Assembly (NCBI GenBank): GCA_963739435.1
Contig: CAVUAN010000022.1
Coordinates: 127,172-191,171 of the forward strand
Source of the DNA: CAVUAN01 sp963739435
GTDB lineage: Bacteria; Acidobacteriota; Thermoanaerobaculia; UBA5066; Gp7-AA6
DNA: 64,000 bases
Direction: 5' to 3'
Positions 25,996 through 39,457 of this stretch are shown one piece after another (positions within the stretch are counted from its first letter, which is position 1; every line of letters begins with the position of its first letter). The notes beneath the pieces were generated by a model. That model was not told the DNA's origin and searched no databases. It saw nothing but the letters and a program-made list of their open reading frames with translations. The position numbers and the translations under genes were made by a program.

Positions 25996-26579
25996 CGCCG
26001 TCGTTGAAGAAGTGAAAAGTCGAGGCGAAATCGCCGAGCGAATTGGTCAGAGCCCAGTTCAGATCGTCGTCGACCTTGCCCCCGGCTGCGGACGCAGGAA
26101 CGCGCCAGCGCCGATGAAGATCGCGCCCGTCGCCAGCGTCGCAATGATCGGCTGGATGCGGCCGTAGACGACGATCACGCCCGTTGATGAGCCCGGCGAA
26201 GACGCCGATCGCAAGACAGATGACGATGCCGAGAACGATACCCGGCGCGCCTCCAGGCAGCGTCCCGAGGCCGACACGCCATCCGGCGAAGTCGATGGCG
26301 AGCGGCGTTCCCTCGGGCGCACCGCTCAGGAGGTAGCTGGCGAAGCAGCCGACCATCGTCATCAGCGCGCCGACCGAGAGATCGAGGCCGCCGGCGAGCA
26401 CGGGCACGGTCTGCGCCATGGCGACCAGGGCCAGCGTGAACACCTCGTCGCCGTTTTGGACGAACACCGCGGAGGAGAAGCCCTTGGGATGGGCGAAATG
26501 ATAGAGCAGATAGACGACGCAGAAGAGCGCGACCGCCGTCAGGAAGGCGAAGTTCTGGCGAATTCGTATCGCGAGATCG

Positions 26580-26587
<8 letters not shown>
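25985..26587 (-). CDS. Sugar ABC transporter permease (3' truncated at the junction, one frameshift)
   Basis: BPD_transp_2-type inner-membrane permease (ribose/xylose class). ATG at 26587 overlaps the ATPase stop by 8 bases. Helices include FAFLTAVALFCVVYLLYHFA, DEVFTLALVAMAQTVPVLAG, GLDLSVGALMTMVGCFASYL (the characteristic GxDLSVG motif) and GIVLGIVICLAIGVFAGLIN. After an indel near 26,180 the protein continues (IQPIIATLATGAIFIGAGAF) to about residue 200. The rest is missing because the contig changes genome. Confidence 0.85.
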
Positions 26588-28141
<1,554 letters not shown>

Positions 28142-28193
28142 GGCTAGCCTCGACAAGATCGGGCGACGAGCGCCGACGCGGCGGCGAAGCGCT

Positions 28194-28216
28194 TGGCCCG
28201 GCTTCGCGCCGGGCCA
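28194..28216 (-). promoter_or_regulatory. Intercistronic stem-loop between binding-protein and ATPase genes
   Basis: Perfect 9-bp stem (TGGCCCGGC/GCCGGGCCA) with a 5-base loop in the gap after the binding-protein stop (28240). Stem-loops at this position in binding-protein transporters often protect or partly terminate the upstream message so that more binding protein is made; here that role is inferred from position. Confidence 0.55.
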
Positions 28217-28239
28217 GCGTTCGTGTCGCCGATCAGCGA

Positions 28240-29369
28240 TCACTTGGTGTTCTTCTCGCTCTGCGCCATGATTTCCGGCGCGGTGAAGTTGACGCCGCAC
28301 GGCGGGAACTGCGTTGGGCGCGAAGAAGTCGTCCGTGAGATCGGGCCAGAAGTTCTCGCCCGCCTTCAGCGTCTTGTAGTCGGCCACCGGGATCGGGATC
28401 GAGATCAGCTGCGGCATGACGTTGCCCTGCAGCGCCGAGATCGCCGCCTTCATCGCGATCGCCACCAGCGCCGGCGACTGGCCGTAGGACATGCCCTTCA
28501 GCCCGTCCTTGGCATGCTCGGCGATCTGCTTGCGGAAGCCGTTCTCGCCCTCGCCCGACATCGGCACGAACGGGTGCTTGGCGTCCATCATCGCCTGCAC
28601 CGTGCCGTCGAGCCGCCCTGGGTGAACACGCCGTCGAAATGCCCGTGCACGGCGAGCGCGTCGGCGGTCACCTTCTGCGAGGTGCCGGCGTCCCAGTTGC
28701 CGACGACTTCGGTGATGTTGAACTTGTTGCGGCGCCGCCTCCATCACCTCGCGGAAGCCGACGTGGCGGTCGCGGTCGACGGAGTTGCCGGGCAGGCCGC
28801 GCACTTCGAGGATGTCGCCGGAGGTCTTGCCCATCTCCTTGATGCAGGAACTTGGCCGACATGCGGCCCATCTCCTTCTGGTCCTCGTTGACCATCATCA
28901 CCTTGTCGGTGTCGAGGATGTTGTCGAACGGCACGACGACGACGTTGTTCTTGTCGGCGAGGCGGATGATGCGGTCGAAGCCGTCGGGCGCGACGGCGAT
29001 GGTGACGATCGCGTCGTAGCCCTGGTTGATGAAGTCCTCCATCGCGCCGAGCTGCGCGGCGACGTCGGTGCCGGTCGAGACGACCTTGAACTCCTTGATG
29101 TTCTCCTTGATGCCGGGCTGTTCGGCGAAGGCCTTGGCGGTCTTGACCATCTGAATGCGCCAGGTGTTGCCGACGAAGCCGTTGACGAGCGCGATCCGGT
29201 AGGGACCGGGCTTCTTCTCCCACTGGAAGAACTTTGTCTTGTCCGACCAGGGCTTGAAGCACTCGGGGTTCGCGCCGGGGCCGGACACGATCTTTGGACC
29301 AGCCCAAGCAGCCGACGACAGAAGAAGGCCGGCGAGCGTCGCGGCGGCCAAGCGACCAACATTGTTCAT
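28240..29369 (-). CDS. Sugar ABC transporter periplasmic substrate-binding protein (frameshifted)
   Basis: Signal peptide LAAATLAGLLLSSAAWA then a Peripla_BP_4-type fold: YRIALVNGFVGNTWRIQMVK, KVVSTGTDVAAQLGAMEDFI, GYDAIVTIAVAPDGFDRIIR, NNVVVVPFDNILDTDKVMMV, and after indels PALVAIAMKAAISALQGNVM and AGENFWPDLTDDFFAPNA, ending APEIMAQSEKNTK. ATG 29369 has a GGGAGGA ribosome site 8 bases upstream. Likely first gene of the transporter operon. Substrate probably a sugar or polyol; not decidable. Confidence 0.85.
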
Positions 29370-29580
29370 CACAAATTCCTCCCATTAGTCAGTCTGCATC
29401 CGCTCGGCGGCCGAACGACATGCTCGCCCAAGCCTGGCTCGGCGCGGGTCACTCTAACATGCCAGACCGGAGGCCGCGCGGCAAGGCGGTCTCCTCGCCA
29501 GTCGCCACGATCGAGGCGGCCCTAAGGCGCGAGCGGCGGAGCAGCGCGCGACAAGTCGAAGTGAGCGGCCGCTCGGCGCG

Positions 29581-30581
29581 TTACAGCTTCGCGCTAGCGC
29601 CGAAGGTCTCCAGCGCCAGCCTGTTTGTTCCCGCCGCCGCTCTTCGCGGCGCGTCCCGCGGCTGAAGGACGCCGGGGCAGGTCTTCAGCCGTTCGCGAAG
29701 GTCCGCGACCAGCCATTTCCCGGCCCGACCGAGCTCGCGGCCGCGTTCGGGACACGACATAGAGCGGGAATTCCGGCGGCGGCTCGCTCGGCGATTGCGA
29801 GCCGCTTCAGGCGGCCCGCGGCGATATGGTCCTCGACCATGTGCTCCGGCATGTTGCACCAGCCGAAGCCCGCCGAGCAGGAATTCCAGTCGCGTCGCCA
29901 GATCGGCGAAGCGCCAGAGATGGCGGCTGACGATGCCGCCGCGCATGCTCTGCGCGAAGGCGGTCTGCGCCCGTCAGCACGAGCTGGACATGCGGCTCCA
30001 GCGTCTCGCGCCGGATCGGCTCGGCCAGCCGCGCCAAGCGGATGGTCGGCGGCGACGACCGGAACGAGCGTGATGGAGGTCAGAAATTCCGCGGAGATGT
30101 CGGGGGAGGGTCGCTCGCGAAGCGGATAGATCGCCATGCGCGCCGCGCCGCTGCGCAGCGTCTCCTCGGCGCCGCCGAGCGCCTCGGTGAACACGGTCGC
30201 CGGCAGGTTCGGGAAGGCGCTCGCGCAACGCGCGCAGGCTCTCCATCAGCAGCGGCATCGGAAAAGTCGCGTCGACGGCGAGCGTCAATTCCGGCTCGAC
30301 GTCCTCGGCGATGCTTTCCGCGCGCGCGCGCGCATCGCCTTGGCGCTGTCGACGATCGCGCGGGCGTCCTCGACGATCGCCGCTCCGGCCTCGGTCAGGT
30401 GTCGGGGTCTTGCGTCGAGCGATCGAACAGGGACAGCCGCAGCGTCGTCTCCATCGCGCTGACGGCCTGGCTGATCGCCGACTGCACGCGGCCGAGCCGG
30501 CGCGCGGCGGCGGAGAAAGCTGCCGGTCTCGGCGATCGCGACGAGCACGCGCATCTGGTCGAGCGTGAGCGGATCGATCAT
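29581..30581 (-). CDS. LysR-family transcriptional regulator (frameshifted)
   Basis: N-terminal winged helix MIDPLTLDQMRVLVAIAETG, then (shifted) a recognition region ending LTEAGAAIVEDARAIVDSA, and an effector domain (ELTLAVDATFPMPLLMESLR, FLTSITLVPVVAADHPL). Ends TNRLALETFGASAKL at 29581. Several indels. Divergent from the nitroreductase/DoxX genes, with a 95-base gap holding a 14-bp palindrome, so it probably controls them and itself. Confidence 0.82.
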
Positions 30582-30585
30582 CTAT

Positions 30586-30599
30586 CATCTCCGGAGATG
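30586..30599. promoter_or_regulatory. Perfect 14-bp palindrome, possible LysR operator
   Basis: CATCTCCGGAGATG is its own reverse complement and sits 5 bases upstream of the LysR start codon in the divergent intergenic region. Autoregulation is inferred only from position and symmetry. Confidence 0.4.
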
Positions 30600-30676
30600 G
30601 ATCTTAACAGAATTTTGCCAGTTGCAATGATGCAAATGGCAAGGCCATGTTATGACGCGTTGCAACAATTCAAGGG

Positions 30677-31297
30677 ATGTCTCGCATGACCGTACACGTT
30701 CGCGACCACACGGCGTCGATTCGGTGACGCTCGCGCAAATATTCACCGAAGCGCGGACGCACAACGGTTTTCTCGACACGCCGGTTTCGGACGAGCTGCT
30801 GCACAAGGCGCTTGAACTGGCGAAAATGGGGCCGACCAGCGCCAACCAGTCGCCGATGCGCGTGCTGTTCCTGCGATCGCACGAGGCCAAGGAGCGGCTT
30901 CGCTGCCGGCCCTGTCGCCCGGCAATCTGGAGAAGACGATGAACGCGCCGGTCGTCGCGATCGTCGCGTATGACGAGCAGTTCTACGAGCATCTGCCGTA
31001 TCTGATGCCGCACGTCGACGCCAAGTCGTGGTTCTCCGGCAATCCGGCTTTCGCCGCGCGCAGCGCGTTCCAAAACGGCACGCTGCAGGTCGCCTATCTC
31101 CTCCTGGCGCTTGCGCGCGGTCGGACTCGACACCGGGCCGATGACCGGCTTCGACAACGCCAAGGTCGACGCGCGAATTCTTCCCGGAAGGCCACGTGAA
31201 GTCGAACGTGCTCGTCAACATCGGCTATGGCGACGTCACGAAACTGTTCGCGCGCAACCCGCGCCTGTCGTTCGATCAGATGGCCAGGATCCTCTGA
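30677..31297 (+). CDS. RutE/HadB-family nitroreductase (malonic semialdehyde reductase-like), frameshifted
   Basis: Flavin reductase of the nitroreductase superfamily. Family blocks: TLAQIFTEARTHNGFLDTPV, LELAKMGPTSANQSPMRVLF, PVVAIVAYDEQFYEHLPYLM, RSAFQNGTLQVAYLLLAL, GLDTGPMTGFDNAKVD, LVNIGYGDVTKLFARNPRLS. This matches RutE and 3-hydroxypropionate-forming relatives, which reduce malonic semialdehyde. Indels occur near 30,724, 30,905 and 31,120. No other rut genes are nearby, so pyrimidine degradation is not implied. Confidence 0.8.
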
Positions 31298-31358
31298 AGG
31301 TGCTATGTCCCGATGGGCCGACTGGAAGCAGGCCCTTTCGCCGACACGAGAGCGAACA

Positions 31359-31753
31359 ATGATGAATTTCACTGTCCTTCCAAAGTCCTGGGTGCCGATG
31401 CTGCTTTCGACGCTTCGGATCATGACCGGCCTTCTGTTTCTCGAGCATGGAACCGGCAAGCTTCTCGGATTCCCGGCGGGGCTTGCCGTTCCTCGACAAG
31501 ATGCCGACGGGAATGCTCTATTTCACCGGACTGATGGAGCTGATCGGCGGGGCGCTGATCACGATCGGGCTTTTCACCCGGCCGGTCGCGTTCGTGCTTT
31601 CGGGCTTCATGGCCTTCGCCTATTTCATGGCGCATTTCCCGAGGAGCTTCTTCCCAGCGATCAATGGCGGGGAGCGCGGCGGTGCTCTACTGTTTCGTCT
31701 TCCTGTTTCTCGCCGTCGCCGGCCCCGGGCCTTGGGCGATCGAGAAGAACTGA
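31359..31753 (+). CDS. DoxX-family membrane protein (frameshifted)
   Basis: Four-helix inner-membrane protein, about 131 residues. Visible: LLSTLRIMTGLLFLEHGTGK, MPTGMLYFTGLMELIGGALI, FVLSGFMAFAYFMAHFPR and a C-terminal AVLYCFVFLFLAVAGPGPW. The HGxxK and ELxGG positions are family hallmarks. Follows the nitroreductase by 61 bases on the same strand. Indels near 31,470 and 31,675. Confidence 0.82.
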
Positions 31754-31841
31754 CGGGAATCGCTGCGACCCGGCGGCCGGCGCCGTCGGCGAGTTTTCCC
31801 GCCGTTCTGTCCTATGGCTGCGAGGAAACGGCCGTTGGGTG

Positions 31842-33485
31842 CTACTGTGGGCCGCGCCGGTCGCTTGAATTCGATGCGGGCCGCCTGGCGGCGTTGAACG
31901 CGTCGAACGGCAGACCGCCGAACAGTCGCGCGATATCGTCGCCTGATAGCGCGGCGGAAGGCGTTTCGCCACCGTCTCTACGCGACTTCGGGTGAGCATG
32001 ATCGCCGGCATCGGCTTTGCCGGCGGCGACGGCCGCCACCTGCTCGGTCGCCTTTTCCGGCGCGCCGGAATTGGGGATTGGCATCGGCGGCAGCGGCGCG
32101 GTCAATTCGGCCGCACGGGCCAGCAGCGTCGAATCGTCGTATTTCTTCGGAGATCGGACTTCCGCCAGCGCCAGCGCTCCCGTCGGCGCCACATCCACGC
32201 CCCGCACAATGACCTGCGGCAGCTGGCTGGGCCGCAGCAAGCCGGCTATGCGATCGAGGCCGTGGCTCGAACTCAGGCCATTGCGTTCCGGCGGCGCTCG
32301 CCGTCGATGGCGCCGACGCGGCGGCGAGGTCGACGGGCCGCGCCGGAGGCAGCGGGACGCTGGCGAACGCCACCGCGTTTTGGTCGAGATCGTGCGGCCG
32401 CCGCGGCGGCAGCGGCGCGAGGAATAGCGCCGCGACAGGACCGTGCACCTTGACCGGCGAGTCCTCGCTCGAAACAGACTGCGGTGCCGGCGCCGCAGCG
32501 ACTTGCGGTTTGGCGGCGGGCGGGGGCTCTGGGGCGCTCGGCGACCGGCGGCGGCTCTGGCGCGCTCGCGTAGGTCGGGCCAGTCGGCAGGTCGCGTTTG
32601 GCCTTGGCGATCGCCGCAGGCCCCGCGTCGGCGATCTGGACCTGCTGCCGGCCTCTCGGGCCGCGCGCGCCCGCCATCGATTCCCGCCCGCCGCCCTCTT
32701 CGGCGTCGTCCGCGCCGCCGCCCCGGGCGCCAAAAAGCCAAGCGAAGATCCCGAATCCGCTGCCGCTCGCGGTCTGAATCTGGCCGCCGCGGGCCTCGAT
32801 TTCGGCCCGCGCCAATTCGTAACCGGACATCGGCTTGCCGTCGGCGGGAATAAAGACCGTCTTCCCATCGGGAAACAAGCGAGCGAGAGCGTCTCGGTTC
32901 ATGCGCGGCCAATAGCGCACCGAACCGCTGTCGATATGCACCCAGGGCGTCACGCCAGTCGGGTAGAAGCCCACGCCCCCCGACTGCATCCGCATCGCTA
33001 TGTCGCGAATGCGCGCCGTTCCGACGTCGACGAAGTGGGCGTCGATGGCCTTGCCCTGCATGTGCTGCGAGTATTCGGCGACCTGATGAGAGCGCCGGCG
33101 GAGCATCGCATTGGTTTGCGGGGAGCGATAGCCGGACAGAACGTCGATCGGCTGCGTCGAACCAAACTCGCGGTAGACCTCCCAAATAATGTCGAAGAGA
33201 TGCGCATCCATTTTGGTCGGCTCGTCGAGCCGCCAGTCGCGGAGGAACCAGTTCAGCTTGTCGAGGACCGCGAAATCGTAGACGCCGCTGACCATATACA
33301 CAAATGAGCCGGATTCGTTGGTGTGCTGATTCGTAAAGACGATGGTGCGGGTGTCGCCGTTGGCGACGGCCGAACTCGGTGGAGTTCGGGGTCAGCCCGG
33401 CCGCAGTTAGCGCCGCCGTCGTCGCCAACCACGACGCCACGGCGCCGCGCCGGCGCATGTTCTTGATTGCCGCTCGTACCGCCAA
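31842..33485 (-). CDS. DUF882/M15-like murein-processing protein (frameshifted)
   Basis: Signal-type N-terminus (VASWLATTAALTAAGLTP), then the DUF882 (Peptidase_M15_2) domain: MYMVSGVYDFAVLDKLNWFL, IDVLSGYRSPQTNAMLR, EYSQHMQGKAIDAHFVDVG (metal-ligand His and Asp) and VTPWVHIDSGSVRYWP (third ligand). The C-terminal half is a Pro/Ala-rich low-complexity region broken by several indels. YcbK relatives are thought to act on peptidoglycan. It lies next to an L,D-transpeptidase gene on the same strand. Confidence 0.8.
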   Translation of the reverse strand: MAVRAAIKNMRRRGAVASWLATTAALTAAGLTPNSTEFGRRQRRHPHHRLYESAHQRIRLICVYGQRRLRFRGPRQAELVPPRLAARRADQNGCASLRHYLGGLPRVWFDAADRRSVRLSLPANQCDAPPALSSGRRILAAHAGQGHRRPLRRRRNGAHSRHSDADAVGGRGLLPDWRDALGAYRQRFGALLAAHEPRRSRSLVSRWEDGLYSRRRQADVRLRIGAGRNRGPRRPDSDRERQRIRDLRLAFWRPGRRRGRRRRGRRAGIDGGRARPERPAAGPDRRRGACGDRQGQTRPADWPDLRERARAAAGRRAPQSPRPPPNRKSLRRRHRSLFRARTRRSRCTVLSRRYSSRRCRRGGRTISTKTRWRSPASRCLRRGPSTSPPRRRHRRRAPPERNGLSSSHGLDRIAGLLRPSQLPQVIVRGVDVAPTGALALAEVRSPKKYDDSTLLARAAELTAPLPPMPIPNSGAPEKATEQVAAVAAGKADAGDHAHPKSRRDGGETPSAALSGDDIARLFGGLPFDAFNAARRPASNSSDRRGPQ

Positions 33486-33714
33486 CTACCCACCTTTCCG
33501 AAACTGGGCGCGCATCACACCGCCCCGGACCCTCCCGTCCGGTTTGTCAGCCTGAAACGCGTACGCTCCGCTGGGCCCTTCGCCGGCTCTCTCCCACGCG
33601 ACGCGCCGGGCGCTTATCCCGGCGCACCTGATTCCGTCGCCTGCTCCGTGACCCGGGGGCTCCTGGAGGGCATATGACGATTGGTTAATCCTATAGCCTG
33701 ATCTCCCGGCCGTT

Positions 33715-35684
33715 TCAATCATGACTATCCGAAGACAAAGTGAACGCGACCTTTCGTGTCAGTCCGTAGACGTCGGGCTTCTCCGTCAACTGTCCAGATT
33801 CATTGACGAATTCGGTGAAATATTCGATATGGACCGGTAGCGGCCGGGGCAGGAAGACCGTTCTTTCTGGCCCTCCGATCGCCGCGCCGATTCGCTGAGC
33901 CGACCATCCGTTCGCAGCGCCGCCGAGCACCAGTTCGGCCAGAAGCAAGGCCTCGTCGACCCGCACGCAGCCGTGACTGAACGCGCGTGTTTCCGCGGCG
34001 AACAACCCGCGCGACGGCGTGTCATGCAGATAGACTGAATGGTCATTGGGGAACATGAAAGCGATGCGCCCAAGGGCGTTGTCGTCGCCCGGCGGCTGCC
34101 GCACCGTGATTCGTCCGCCGACCGATTTCATCTCGTAGCCGTGACGCGTCGGATAGTCGGGATCAGAGGCGAGTCTTGGCAGCATTTCCTTCCTGACAAT
34201 CGAATCCGGCACCTGCCAAGATGGATTGATGAGGACATAGCGCATTACGTTGGAGAAGATCGGCGTTGGCGTCTCGGGCTTTCCGACGATGGCGCGCGCG
34301 CGGCGCAGGAGCGTGTCGCCGTCCAGCACCGAAACCGAAAAGTCCGCCACATTGATCTCGATCCGCAGTTCGCCCATGTCCCGCGGCTCCCAGCGCCACA
34401 TTTCCATATTGGCGAGGATCGCCGCGCGCCGGCGGGCCGAGCGGGCCGAACGCGATCGCCTCGTCGGCGGCCGCGGCATAGCCGCCGGCGGCCGGACGAC
34501 CCTTCTTGAACGGCCGGCCAACGTCGAAGCGCCATCCGGCGTGCGCTGAAGGGTCGAACTTGGCGCGAACGACCGGCGCCTCATCGACGCTTGCTCCAAG
34601 GCCGGGCGCCGGCGCGATTGCGTGAAGACCGGCGCCGGCCGGAACGACCTCCAGCAATCGTTTCAATTCTTCGCGAAGCTCACGGTAACCCTTCTGCGGC
34701 GGATTGAAATCCGCCAGCCGGGCGGCGGGATCCGCGGCGGCCGCGGTCTCGGCGATCGCGACGCCGGGATCGGCGACGTTCGGGAAAACTGCGATCAGGC
34801 GCGAGACGCGAGAGGGCGGGACACGCGATCCCGTCGCCTGTTCCGCATAGGTCACGATGGCCGCGGCGATCGTCGTTTCCAACTGCGCAGACGTCGTTGC
34901 GGGAAGGCTGGCTTCGATGTCCCGGGGCAGGGCGAAGGCTGATAGATCGAGACCGTCCTCCGCAGCGCGCTCGAGTTGCGAAAGCGCCGAGCGGCCGGCC
35001 CGTGTCAAGCCGTTCTCGTCGACCCAGACCGGCTCATATCCGCGCGCAGCGTAAAAGGCCCCGATCGCGGCCCGAGCTTTGCGCCAATCGCCGCGCCCGA
35101 AGCGGATTGATCGCGTCATCATGGAGGACGAAGCGTTCAATCGCCGCTTCGAACGCGATCGGAAGAGGATTCAGCAAGGCGCCGTTTGTCGGCCCCGGAA
35201 CCGGCTGCGGCAACTCAATGTCGAGCGCCGGCGGGGCCGGGCTCGCGACTTCGGGCGCTGCTGCAGATGGCGAGGACGCGGGCGGCGCGCCGGTCGAGTC
35301 GCGAGCCGTAGCCGTAACAGCGGGCGCCGAAGCGCCCTGACTTTGCGCGGCATAGGAGGTCGGCCCGGCCGCGCCGCTGTCGGCCCCAATGGCCGCGATG
35401 GATGAAAAGTCGATTCCGAGATCAGTGACCGGCGTCAAGGCGCGCACGCCGTCTCTGACCGCGCCCTGCGAATTGTAGACTGTCAGCAACGCGCTGGCGC
35501 CGGCGCTTTCGCCGAGAATCACCGGGGCTTCGCCCGCAACCATCGAAACGGGCGCATGGAGTTCGGCCGGCCCAGGTCCGTAATAGGGAGGACCGTCGGC
35601 GGACGCCGCGCCGGCGCCGATCAGGACCGCGGCGAGGCCGATCGCCGGCGAAAGCATCCGGCCGAGCCAGTTACGACGGACCAA
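33715..35684 (-). CDS. YcbB-like L,D-transpeptidase (frameshifted)
   Basis: Periplasmic enzyme that forms 3-3 crosslinks in peptidoglycan. Signal segment LSPAIGLAAVLIGAGAASA, a scaffold region (AIGAFYAARGYEPVWVDENG, LTRAGRSALSQLERAAEDGL), and a C-terminal YkuD domain with FMFPNDHSVYLHDTPSRGLF and the active site AFSHGCVRVDEALLL, with catalytic Cys. Two or more indels (near 34,500 and 35,070) split it. Start TTG at 35684 by frame; an in-frame ATG follows 9 codons later. The neighbouring DUF882 gene suggests a joint wall-remodelling role. Confidence 0.87.
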
Positions 35685-35805
35685 GAGGCCAATCCTTCAA
35701 TCCGGGGCGCCAAAGAACCGCTCGAGGAGCATGAAGACTCCACTGTGCAAACTACCGCGCGCGCAACAAAATGGAAGGAAGGGACCGCGCCGTTCTCCGT
35801 CCCGC

Positions 35806-37307
<1,502 letters not shown>

Positions 37308-37473
37308 CCTGTCGCGCCGCTCGGTTGCACTGCGCGTTGCGTTACACTCGTACATCACGGTAAACGCCATGTTAACGGCGTCCCGCAGTTGACGCGTCGG
37401 TCTCCCAAGAGGGCCGCTTTGTCGGCGCCAAGGATCGCGAAAGCGCTTACCAAAGCTTGAAGAGGATCCCTCG

Positions 37474-39319
37474 ATGATGTTGTCATCCCATTCCGTTCGC
37501 CCCGTCTCGGCCCGCTTCCGCGCTCCGGCGAATCTCGGCGCGCTGCCGCAATGGCGGCTCGACGATCTCTACGAGGGCATGGATTCGCCGCGCTTCGCGG
37601 CCGATCTCAGCGCGCGCCGAGCAGGACGCCAAACAATTCTCGAAGACCTATCGCGGCAAGCTGGCGGCGCTCGCCGATTCGGAGCAGCGGCGGCGAGCTT
37701 CTCGCCGAGTGCGGTCAAGACCTATGAGGCGCTGCAGGACTTGATCGGCCGCGTCATCGTCCTACGCCTCGCTGCTCTACGCCGCCGACACGAGCGACCC
37801 CGCGCGCGCCAAGTTTCTATGGCGACGCGCACGAGCGGGTCACCGCGCTCTCCGGCGATCTGCTGTTCTTCGAACTCGAACTCAATCGGCATCGACGACT
37901 CCGCGCTTGCAGGCCGCTATGGCGGCGCCCGCGCTCGGCCATTACCGCCCCTGGCTCGAGGACATCCGCAAGGAAAAGCCGCATCAGCTCGCCGACGAGA
38001 TCGAGCAGCTGTTTCTCGAAAAGTCGATTAGCGGCGCCGCCGCCTGGAACCGGCTGTTCGACGACACGATGGCGGCGCTGCGTTTCGATTTCGAAGGCGA
38101 AAGCCTGACGCTCGAGCCGCTGCTCGGCAAGCTGCAGGATCCGGACGAAAAGAAGCGCGAGGCGGCGGCGAACGCGCTCGCGACGACGCTTGGCGCGAAC
38201 CTGCGGCTCTTCGCGCTCGTCACCAACACGCTCGCCAAGGACAAGGAAATCTCGGACCGCTGGCGCAAGTTCGGGGACGTCGCCGACTCGCGCCACCTCG
38301 CCAATCGCGTCGAGCGCGAGGTCGTCGAGGCGCTGGTCGCGGCGGTGACGGAGGCCTATCCGCGCCTCTCGCATCGCTATTACGCGCTGAAGGCCCGCTG
38401 GTTCGGCAAGGAGCGGCTCGACCACTGGGATCGCAATGCGCCGTTGCCCGACGCTCCGCCGCGCGTTTTCACCTGGGAGGCGGCGCGCGACACGGTGCTC
38501 GACGCCTATCGCGGTTTCTCGCCGCGCATGGCCGACATCGCGCGGCGGTTCTTCGACGAGGGCTGGATCGACGCGCCGGTGCGGCCGGGCAAGGCGCCGG
38601 GCGCCTTCGCGCATCCGACGACGCCGTCGGCGCATCCCTACGTGCTCGTCAATTATCTCGGCAAGCCGCGCGACGTGACGACGCTCGCGCACGAACTCGG
38701 CCACGGCGTCCATCAGGTGCTGGCCGGCGCCAACGGCGCGCTGATGGCGCCGACGCCGCTGACGCTCGCCGAAACCGCCTCGGTGTTCGGCGAAATGCTG
38801 ACGTTCCGCTCGCTGCTCGCCGCCACCGCCGATCCGGCCGAGCGCAAGTCGATGCTGGCGTCCAAGGTCGAGGACATGCTCAACACCGTCGTGCGGCAGA
38901 TCGCCTTCTACAAGTTCGAGCGTCTCGTCCATCTCGAGCGCCGCAACGGGCGAGCTGACGGCCGAGCGGATCGGCCAATTGTGGATGAGCGTGCAGAGCG
39001 AGAGCCTCGGCCCCGCGATCGAGCTGAAGGCCGGGCTACGAGACCTATTGGGCCTATATCGGCCATTTCATCCATTCGCCGTTCTATGTCTATGCCTATG
39101 CGTTCGGCGATTGCCTGGTCAATTCGCTCTACGGCGTCTACGAGCGCTCGCGCGAAGGCTTCGCGGAGCGCTATCTCGCGATGCTCGTCCGCCGGCGGCT
39201 CCAAGTCCTATTCGGAATTCCTCGCGCCGTTCGGTCTCGACGCGCGCGATCCCGCCTTCTGGGGCATCGGCCTGTCGGTGATCGAGCGGATGATCGGCGA
39301 ACTGGAGGCGATGGGGTAG
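37474..39319 (+). CDS. pepF: M3-family oligoendopeptidase F (frameshifted at both ends)
   Basis: Zinc metallopeptidase of cytosolic peptide turnover. An intact core of about 340 residues (37,907-38,945) includes DVTTLAHELGHGVHQVLAG, the HExxH zinc site, and LAETASVFGEMLTFRSLLA with the third ligand. N-terminal and C-terminal parts are in shifted frames (LPQWRLDDLYEGMDSPRFAA; APFGLDARDPAFWGIGLSV). ATG 37474 follows a short GAGGATC ribosome-site-like stretch; TAG at 39317-39319. Confidence 0.88.
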
Positions 39320-39457
39320 CAGGGGTGGCGCCGCGCAAGTCCCCGCGGGTCACATTCTGCACCTAAATCCTGCACGGGGAAACGCGACAATATGAGCGGC
39401 GGTCCGGCGCTCAAAAGTCTTGAATTCCGCACAAGGCCGGCGGTTGCGAGACGGTGG

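Noticed and set aside
33486..33714. Small minus-strand open frame upstream of the DUF882 gene
   Set aside because: No similarity, no ribosome site, and composition consistent with an intergenic leader.
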